Source: Eulemur rufifrons
Lineage: Eukaryota; Chordata; Mammalia; Primates; Lemuridae
Direction: 5' to 3'
DNA length: 64,000 bases
Assembly (NCBI RefSeq): GCF_041146395.1
Contig: NC_091002.1
Location: 9,356,501 to 9,420,500, forward strand
Below, piece by piece: positions 55,877 to 64,000 of this stretch. The first letter of the stretch is position 1. Each line of letters opens with the position of its first letter. A program made the position numbers and the translations under genes. Under the pieces are notes generated by a model. The model was not told the origin of the DNA. It ran no database searches and saw only the letters and a program-made list of their open reading frames with translations.

Positions 55877-57280
55877 AGTGCGCTATTTGTGGTGGAACCG
55901 GGAGATGAGGCCGCCGCCCTTGGGTGGACTTATAAGAAGAGCTGGGGTGAGAAAGTCCGGAAAAGTCAGAACAACGCATGGTATGGACAGTTCCCTTTCA
56001 ACAGGTATCTTGTGCAGAAGTAATTCGGAATGATAGACAAGGATAAGAAGAGGTGTTTCTGTAGGAGCAGGTCTCTGCATCTGTTACTTGGACATAGTTA
56101 TCACGAATATGGTTTTATTCTCAGCTAGGTAACAGATATGGGAAAGGACATAATAAACTTAGGAGACCAACATTTTTAGTCCTAAGGTTGTTGAACCCTT
56201 TGCATATCAAGGAGCACTACAAGTGGGAAGTCTGGTGACAGTGGTCGTCCATGCCAGCAAAGGGAAACTGGCACACTTACTTAGGCAGAACAAAGCAACA
56301 GAAGTTCTCCAGAGCAGCAAACTTCAGCAGCATCAGAGGGTTTAGCTGAAGGTGATCGTGCACCACGCGGGTGTGTGACGGAGCCTCTGTGCTCTCTGAT
56401 AAAATCCCGTGAATACCTGCCTCAGTGAGCAGAGCTTTACATCGGAAACTAGGGGAAATATTTCACTACTCTTGTTGAGACAGGGCTTCCCCAGAGCTTC
56501 AGGGAAACACTGCAGCCATGGCAAAGCCCTTGGTCCCATTCCCAGGATTCTGAAAAGGCTTGCAACCTCTATGCATTCCTCCTACTCAGCTTCCAAAAGG
56601 AGGCTCCAAGAATCTCAAAAGCATCGTCAGAATCAATGGCCCAGAGTTGATTAGCAGTCCTCCCACACCCAGCATGAGCTCGGCAATATGGAAATACAGG
56701 GCAGAAAGGCTAAGTCTCTAGGCCTTCAAAGCACTTAAAATTTGGATTCCCAGGACACCAACTGAAAAAGTTTGCAAATGCCTAAGTAGAGGGACTGATT
56801 TACTGTCCTAGACATAAATGATTCCTTCCTTTCTGTCGTACATAGCCTTTCCAGCCTCCTTGTCCTACTTCAAGGATTTGAAAATCAACTGGCATGCCTG
56901 CTTACCTCCAAAATATGCACCTTCCAACAATAAGTTCTCCTGATTTAAAAAAATTGTATCAAATAATTATATACCCCCATTAAAAACTCAAGTAATGCAG
57001 AAGGATATATAGCAAATGATCGAGCCCCTGCCTTCCTGACTCCCGCCCTCTCCTTCTAATCAGTCTTTTCAATCCTTTCAGCCCCTCATTTCACCAGTGT
57101 TCCCTCCAAAAATGTGTAACCTAAATCCAACCATGAAGCAGCATTAGATAGACCAAAAATGAGGGGACATTCTATGAAATAATTGGTCTGTGCTCTTCAA
57201 AAATGTCTATGTCATGAAAGGCAAAGAAAGGCTGAGGAATGTTCCAGATTAAAAGGACATGGCAATTAAGAGCAATATGA

Positions 57281-57654
<374 letters not shown>

Positions 57655-57707
57655 CTATTAAAGGATATTATTCAATCAATTGGAAAACTTGGAATGTGGA
57701 TGGTGGA

Positions 57708-57925
57708 TTAGATAAAAGTCAGATTCAGATTGAGAATGTCGCAGTCCATACTTATTACATTAGGTAAAAGTGTTATATTCAGATTAGAATACTGTATTGA
57801 ATTCAGTATTGATATTGTATTTGACACTGTATTGTAGTAGATAAAATTGTTGTATTTAGATTTAGAAATCTGTTTAGGTTTAGAATATTGTGCATTCAGA
57901 TTTAACTTAAAGTATTGTACTTAGG
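57708..57925 (+). repeat. Degenerate AT-rich tandem repeat
   Basis: Three related blocks start at 57708 (attagataaaagt), 57759 (attaggtaaaagt) and 57836 (agtagataaaatt). Each is followed by a variant of attcagattnagaat, and the last two blocks also carry tgtattga/tattgta units. Spacing is 51 and 77 bp, so the array is decayed. Confidence 0.5.
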
Positions 57926-58189
57926 TTTTCTGAAGCTGATAATTATGTAGGTTGTGTAAGAGCATTTCCTTATTCTTAGGGCATACACACAGTATTAAGA
58001 GATAAAGGGGCAGATTATGTATACAACTTACTCTCAAATGATTCAGGAAAAATGTACATATATATAAATGAAAAGAGAGAGAGGAAGAGAGAGTGGGGGA
58101 GGGAAAGAGAGAGAGAGGCTGTGGCTTGGTGAGCCTCGCTGAAACAGACTGACATAATTTAAGCAAAATAAAATGATTATTTTAAGCAA

Positions 58190-58560
58190 CAGTTTTGGGG
58201 TAACTGAAGCATCTTCTAAACCAAAACTTCTAAAAGCTTTATAGTTTTGCCTTTCACACTTATGTCTTAATCCACCTGGAAGTTTTTTCCTGTAAGGTGT
58301 GAGACAGAGGTCCAATTTCATTTTTTTTCCATATGGATAAGTAATTGTTCAATAACTTATCAAAAAGTCAACCCTTCCCTCAGTGGTCAGCTGTGACACC
58401 TCTGTGTCCATATGAGTGTGTGATGCCTGCTCCTTATTCCGATGCCTCTATCTGTCTCTCCCAAGCCAGTGCTACACAGCCTAAACTAGTACAGCTTTAT
58501 CAAAGTATTGATCTGTGACAGACTAAGTCCACCTTGCTCTTCTTTAGGAGTGTTTTAATG
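58190..58560 (-). repeat. Antisense L1 ORF2/3' fragment
   Basis: Plus-strand ggtgtgagacagaggtccaa, tttccatatggataagtaat and agtacagctttatcaaagta are the complement of a common L1 ORF2 segment. Decayed. Confidence 0.6.
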
Positions 58561-59439
58561 CATCGTGCCTGAGTTTCTTACACATTCGACAGTCAGCTTA
58601 GCAAGTTCACTTAATTTCTCTGCGGCCCAATTCCTCACTCACCATGAGAATTGAAAGAGATAATAAATACAAATATGATTTATAGACCACAGAGAACAGC
58701 CTGAGTTTTAGTTTATTGTACTTATATTGCTAAATCTAAGGAAAAAGTATCCATTGCTATATCTTGTTCTGTTGTTTCTGAAAATACCTCCTTAATTCAT
58801 AAATGTTTCTCATGCCCTGATTGCTGCCTCCTGTTGCTAAAGGGCAGCTGGGACTGTTACACGGGTTCCTATTAGGAATCTTTCCAAATTGGCCTTACGA
58901 AACTTGTGATTTTTTTAAAAATCTCCTTTTGGACTTTTACAGCCACATCTCAGCTGGCAGACAATTCTGAAAACTGGAAATGGTTCAGTCCTGCTGTCAG
59001 TCTGTGGCCAGATTCCAGTTTGACCTGCTGGACGATTTGCATAAGGGTTTAAGAGGACCATGTGTAAAATCCCGCTAGCCTCGCCATCTTCAAACCTGTC
59101 AGAACCAGGCAAGAGACATGGGCAAAGTATGGACTCTTGATCATGAAAACTTTTCCCACTGTATTCTTAAGAGCGTTTTTGTCCTGTGTGATGAACTTGA
59201 CCCTAAATTGAGAAAGCTGTATTAATACTTTAAGTATTAATATTAGAAGTTATTATTTTATTTTTACATATTAATTTTACAAAACCCGAAAATATGGTAA
59301 TAAATTAAAAGTATCCATTTATCCATGATCCAAAGATAAATGCTTTGAATATTTTAAAGGATTTTCATCTATTTTCTAGTCTTTTTGCACATTTCTTTCT
59401 TCTTTTTTAATATAACATACCCTGATTTAGATTCCGCGT

Positions 59440-59950
59440 GCGGCAGACCTGTTGGTTGGCTGATCAAGTCATATTCCTTTCTTCTTTGCTAGAAGGAACT
59501 TAAATATATTTAGTGATTGAGCAACAAGAGCTTGGGGGAGGCCAGGCCACAACCCAGCCCTAGGGGTGAATTTTGATTGGACTAAACAAGGAATTTGGCC
59601 CAGTTGGCTGGTGATTGGTTCAGGCCTGGGCATGACGTGCAGTTCTCACCAATGAGGAGTGAGATGAGGCCTGCTTGGGGATGGGGGGTTCCTCAGTGAT
59701 GAAGTGGGAATGATAAGTGTTCTCAGCTGTGATGTCTGAACCTTTAGGAGCATCCAGTGACCTTGCAGGGACAAGGTTGAGGGGAAAAGTCTATGGATGG
59801 CAGACAGAAGGACAGAAACTACCTGGGTTCCCAGTGATGTGCCTGAGCTGCTTTGAAAGTCCCCATCTCCAGATTCAAGTTATACAAGACAGCCAATGGT
59901 CCTCCTGTACTGGACTGTCTAGTTGAGCTCCTGGTTCTTACACAGCCAAG
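59440..59950 (+). repeat. Possible MLT1-type LTR remnant
   Basis: Features several ATTGG/CCAAT pentamers (for example gattggactaaacaagg, ggctggtgattggttcagg, tcaccaatgagg) in the order seen in the 5' half of some MLT1 LTRs. Diverged, so low confidence. Confidence 0.4.
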
Positions 59951-60009
59951 AAGAGATCAACCTGCCCAACACACCTGGCCCTGCTCTCAAGGTGGCATTT
60001 TGCTGTATA

Positions 60010-60230
60010 ATAATAATAGCTAATGTTTATTTTCCCTTTCTCTGTTGCACCAGAAACTGAGCCAAGTACATTAAACATGTCATCTCATTTAATCATCAGA
60101 AAAATGAGTATTCTATTATTATTCCCCTTTTTACAGTTGAAAAACTGAAAGATTAGAGAGGTTGTGTAACTCACCCAAGGTCCCATAGCTAGAAGGGGAC
60201 AGTGCTGCCTTAAATACTGTGCTCCTATAT
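60010..60230 (-). repeat. MIR
   Basis: taataatagctaatgtttat, gagccaagtacattaaacat and gagaggttgtgtaactcacc give a full antisense MIR. Confidence 0.7.
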
Positions 60231-60310
60231 TACATATGTACCTTAACACATACGTGTGTATATATAAATTGTAAAATATTAAGATGTTGCTTTAAAATAA
60301 GTTCTCTTAT

Positions 60311-60657
60311 TTTTTTTTTTTTTTTTTTTTTTTTTTTGAGACAGAGTCTCACTCTGTTGCCCAGTCTAGAGTGAGTGCCGTGGCGTCAGCCTAGCTCACA
60401 GCAACCTCAAACTCCTGAGCTCAAGCGATCCTACTGCCTCAGCCTCCCGAGTAGCTGGGACTACAGGCATGCACCACCATGCCCGGCTAATTTTTTCTAT
60501 ATATATTTTTAGCTGTCCATATAATTTCTTTCTATTTTTAGTAGAGATGGGGTTTCGCTCTTGCTCAGGCTGGTCTCGAACTCCTGAGCTCAAACGATCC
60601 GCCCACCTCGGCCTCCCAGAGTGCTAGGATTACAGGCGTGAGCCACCGCGCCCGGCC
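60311..60657 (-). mobile_element. Strepsirrhine-type Alu SINE 7
   Basis: Reverse-strand dimeric Alu with a T-run on its left; the duplication ataagttctcttat is at 60297-60310 and 60658-60671. Confidence 0.95.
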
Positions 60658-61769
60658 ATAAGTTCTCTTATATTAAGAAAGCATCCATCTAGTCTTACGT
60701 TAGTGGTTCCAGCCCCTTTTTCTTGTACAACTTCCTGTTTCCTACTTTTTCTTTATAAAATTGCATAGAGATTTGTCCACTACTTGTCCATCTTTTTTAT
60801 GCAGGACCAGTTGTTAAGAGTATTTATTTCATTTTCATTCTTCTTTACATATTTACTTATTTCTAATTTTATCCGTTTTTCCCTTTTATTTAGAGACTTT
60901 TTACTCAGCAACATTTTGTGAACATCTTTCTACATAAATAAATATGCCTTGTTATAACTGTTAGTGGCTGCATAATATCTTAGGAGTGTAATGTGTTAGT
61001 ATATAAGTTGCACAGCACACTGGCTCCCTCTCCCAAACTCAGTCCTGGATAAACTAAGGAAGAGGAAGGGAAGCAAGAATCTGAGGAAGGAACATGAAAA
61101 AATATGTGACAACCCTCTGGGAGGCAGAGCCAGCGTGGCCGCAGAGGTCAGAGCCAGGGCTGCTGTTGCTAGACAGGAAAGGTAGGAGGAGAACTTCTAG
61201 AGTGCATCACCCCAACTGCTCATTCGAGGTTCAGTCTCAAGCTTCGGCTGTGATCTCTAGTAGCCAGAACGAATAAAAGAAGATAGAGCTCATCGTGTTC
61301 TGTTTCTACAGGAAGGAACTGGTCATATTTAATTTTCACATTACTATGGAACTAACATTGGATGAGAAAAACAGGCCAAGAGGAGAGAGCCTCTGGTTTC
61401 TCATTTGCAGAGACGGCAGCGCCAAGCCCAGCCTGACAGCACTGTGCTGGTTTTCAGAGAAAGGCCCTCAGAAGTAGCACTTCCACGCTTTCCTTCCACT
61501 GCTCTGCCTTCTTCAGGAAGCTCCGAGTTTTCTCCTCAACTAGATCTCTGGACCCTGAACTCCAAACGGTGAATCAGACACAGGCGCTGCCCCAGAGGGA
61601 TTGGCAAAGCAACACACGGTAAGTGCTGCAGCCTGAAGAATGAAAGGTCTTAGAAGCTCCAAGATTGAAAATGGATAAGAGGGGAGAGGCCGGAGGGGAT
61701 CAACGATGGTGGAGATGTGCATGTGTGTAATAGAAGGATTGCCTAGAACAGCCAACACACCACAAAATA

Positions 61770-61775
61770 TTTATT
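61770..61775 (-). terminator. Candidate distal VSX1 polyadenylation signal
   Basis: AATAAA on the minus strand, 791 bp after the VSX1 stop, within a strongly AT-rich run that could give such hexamers by chance. Confidence 0.35.
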
Positions 61776-62178
61776 TTTAAATAATATAATAAAAATAAAT
61801 GGCAAAGGAAATACAGGAAAGGAAACATTCACAAAATCCAAGTCACTAAAGTGCTTTCAAACATAAATTTTAAAAGACCAAGCAGCCTGGTCTGACTTTA
61901 AAACACTGTTTCCAGATATCCAACAATTGTTTTGACAGGATTCCAAGCTATTTCAGAAGGGAAGGGAGGCATATGGCTTTCTTTGTTGTTTGTTTATGAA
62001 TTCCAATATGCATAGCCCATTAAATGACACTCAAGGAAACACAAAATTATTGCCTAACAAGAAAATTGAAATGTCCAAGGCCAATCAAGTTTAAGGTGAA
62101 GATACTATAATTCATTCATCTGTCCAAATGGAGTCTTCACTATAAAGACATCTGATTCTCCTGGAGGTTAAATAATTT

Positions 62179-62184
62179 TTTATT
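62179..62184 (-). terminator. Candidate proximal VSX1 polyadenylation signal
   Basis: AATAAA on the minus strand, 382 bp after the VSX1 stop, in an AT-rich context. The distance suits a short 3' UTR. Confidence 0.4.
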
Positions 62185-62565
62185 TTCTAATTCAGAGTAG
62201 GGACATCAGATCTAACCTATTACTCTACACAGTGTACTGAATCACATCTCAAATGATGCGCAGCACTAAAAATGCTTTTTGAACTTCAGATTCTCTCTGC
62301 TCAAGTTCTACAAAACAGAATCAAAATTTTATACCAATTCAACTGGTTCAAGTGCCTTTAAGGAATGGTTTCCATTCTAGAACAAAATGGAATTTTCCCT
62401 AAGTCACCCATTAGTCCTCTTAAAGCAAGTGGCATTGCATTTTATCCTGACGTTGTAAGAAGAAAATAGAACTGAGAGTATTTGTCTTGGACCATTTTTG
62501 ACATTTGAAAAATGCTGGTGAGAAATATGCACATTTTCAGCCTTTGATAGTGGGACCTGTGGGTT

Positions 62566-62858
62566 TCATAAGGCTCCCACCTTCCCGGGCTGGATGCCCT
62601 CCAGCCGTGAGGAGGAGCTGGAGGAGTCTTGGGCACCCGCCTCCTGGTGTGCTTTCTTGATCTCCTGCCGGGCAGAGCTGGAGAGATCAATCGCCACGTC
62701 TTCCATGCCATTCTCAGGGCTTGCATTGTCTGAGCCTCTCTGGGATCCTGCCTGACTCTGGCTAGAACCTTCTTTGAGGTGGTCAGAGCCCCAGAGTCCT
62801 GCCAACTTGTCTTCACTTCCTGGCTTCCTTATCATCCCTGTGGATTTTTTATGCATTC
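62566..62858 (-). CDS. VSX1: VSX1 last coding exon (C-terminal tail)
   Basis: VSX1 is a paired-like homeodomain transcription factor with a CVC domain, acting in the nucleus of retinal bipolar cells and ocular tissue. This exon completes a split Gly codon and encodes 96 residues and a TGA stop: MHKKSTGMIRKPGSEDKLAG, LWGSDHLKEGSSQSQAGSQR, then a region with MEDVAIDLSSSARQE and the end GIQPGKVGAL. I recognise this as the low-complexity C-terminal tail of mammalian VSX1 downstream of the CVC domain. The acceptor tttttgcaag|GA is preceded by a strong pyrimidine tract. The tail is rich in Ser, Gln and Glu with no catalytic or DNA-binding residues; the homeodomain exons lie to the right of the window. 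Confidence 0.96.
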
Positions 62859-63993
62859 CTTGCAAAAAGGGAAAGGAAAAATAAAAATGGATGTCTTTAA
62901 ATTCAGCAGTTAAGTAAATTTCTTCCTTATTGTTGTTTAAATCCCGTTAGAACTGTCCTTGTCACTGCCTGTCTCTGGAGCCTACAGGAGAGGCAGGTAG
63001 ATAACTCCCACCTGTAGGAGTTGAAAGCTGGTGTCTGCCAGCCGGTCACATCCAGCAAAAGTGCTTTGTTGGGATGACACAGTGACTCGGCTTCGGGCCC
63101 ACTTTCTCCTACAGCCTCTGTCCTGCAGATGCCAGTAAACACACCTCCCCACCTGCTTGTGCAATTTCAGACGGGTAGGCTTGGTTCCCTGCCCAGAATT
63201 CTCTCTAGCTTCTTCAGACCTTGAGGGCAAAGTCAAGACTGGACTTACAATTGGAGTCTCCAGTGCTCAGCATAGGGGTTGGTAGGCGTTCAAAAACTGT
63301 TTGCTGAACAAAGAAACTTCTTCCTTCCAAACCTAAAATACCACCACTGGCTTCCTAACTAATCCCCACCACGCCCTGAGGTGCTTATGTGTGACTCATC
63401 CCTCCAATCTGTGATCCCTGCCTGCGGATTTCTGGCAACAGAAAAAGGCCAATAGGGTGGAACCTCCTGAGCACACCCAGCCCCAAGGTTTGGACGTCAC
63501 CAGCAGCGACTATGTAAGCACCAAAAATCTAAGGGACAGAAAACCTACATGGCAGGTTGTTAATGGCAGAGCCAGGTCCAGGGACCCGATCAGCTGGCTG
63601 TAATGTAAGGGGTAAACAGACTCTAGGTTTAACTGTCCTGGCCTGCCCTATTTCGTATTATCATGTGCCCTACATTGTATGGTTTCTAAAAGTTCTAATA
63701 GCATTCAACACGTGGGAAACATAGTCCACATAATGAAAGTATGTCATTTCACTCTTCAATCCCAAATACATGTTTACCATGTAAACAGCCCCCTGGAACC
63801 TTCCCACACAATGTGTACACAGTGCCAAAATAAGGGAATTGTCCAGAAATTCCAAGCCTTGTAATTAATTAAAAATCAGATGCAAGATTCTGGACCTGAA
63901 GCTGAGTAAATTCACATTACTTTGCTTCGCAAATGGCGGCCCTCCTGGGGACCCCCCAACACCCCGGCCCGCCGCCCCTGCGGGGCCCCTTAC
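62859..63993 (-). other. VSX1: VSX1 last intron (1,135 bp)
   Basis: GT-AG intron between the two VSX1 coding exons. Its right-hand 80 bases are GC-rich with C-runs next to the donor; the rest is of ordinary composition. I see no recognisable repeat or ORF in it. Confidence 0.88.
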
Positions 63994-64000
63994 CCAGCAG
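63994..64000 (-). CDS. VSX1: VSX1 penultimate exon, last 7 bases
   Basis: On the minus strand the window edge reads CTGCTGG|GTAAGG. These bases encode Leu-Leu and the first base of a Gly codon, which joins in phase to the GA opening the next exon (LLG-MHKK), as in mammalian VSX1. The consensus donor and correct phase support the call despite its length. Confidence 0.88.

Larger units (their letters stand above)
61770..62565 (-). other. VSX1: Probable VSX1 3' UTR
   Basis: AT-rich sequence after the VSX1 stop. Two minus-strand AATAAA hexamers are present, at 62184-62179 and 61775-61770, about 0.38 and 0.79 kb beyond the stop codon. Which one is used cannot be told from sequence. No obvious repeat interrupts the interval. 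Confidence 0.55.

Overview
This is a primate nuclear genome window, most likely from a strepsirrhine (lemur-type). Seven Alu-family SINEs have the strepsirrhine form: an enlarged middle segment that includes 'tatggacaactaaaaat' and a right-arm end reading 'gagctaggctgacgccacgg' instead of the human-type end. The other repeats (MIR, L2, MER5A/MER1-like, L1, MaLR LTRs) are generally mammalian. There is no microbial-style operon, CRISPR array or phage content.

Two protein-coding genes are supported, both on the minus strand and in tandem. (1) ACSS1, mitochondrial acetyl-CoA synthetase, occupies 727-44504. Exons 1 to 12 are present, and all twelve join in frame through GT-AG junctions to give 596 complete codons plus one base. 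The C-terminal roughly 95-100 residues, including the catalytic-lysine region, lie beyond position 1. (2) The 3' end of VSX1, a paired-like CVC homeobox gene, lies at 62566-64000: the last 7 bases of the penultimate exon, one complete intron, the complete last coding exon and a likely 3' UTR.

Layout. 1-44504: ACSS1, with a compact 3' half (exons 4-12 in about 10 kb) and three large 5' introns (7.7, 15.3 and 9.9 kb). Intron 3 holds a nested insertion: a MIR split by an L1, which is split by two Alus 10 bp apart. About 43700-45010: a CpG-rich, TATA-less promoter island around ACSS1 exon 1. 45011-61769: intergenic DNA filled with MIR, L2, MaLR and other LTRs, two MER1-like hAT elements, decayed L1 and five Alus. 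It also holds a second CpG-rich patch near 49.7-50.1 kb and a CTCF-like motif at 55862. 61770-64000: VSX1 3' end.

The two genes are neighbours in tandem and have no obvious shared function: ACSS1 activates acetate to acetyl-CoA in the mitochondrial matrix, and VSX1 is a retinal and ocular transcription factor. I found no convincing undescribed biological system. The most checkable points are the nested transposon stratigraphy, divergently oriented CTCF-like motifs flanking the ACSS1 promoter, the intergenic CpG patch, and the Alu-free interval of about 36 kb. Repeat family names come from recognition by eye, so their boundaries are approximate unless target-site duplications are given.
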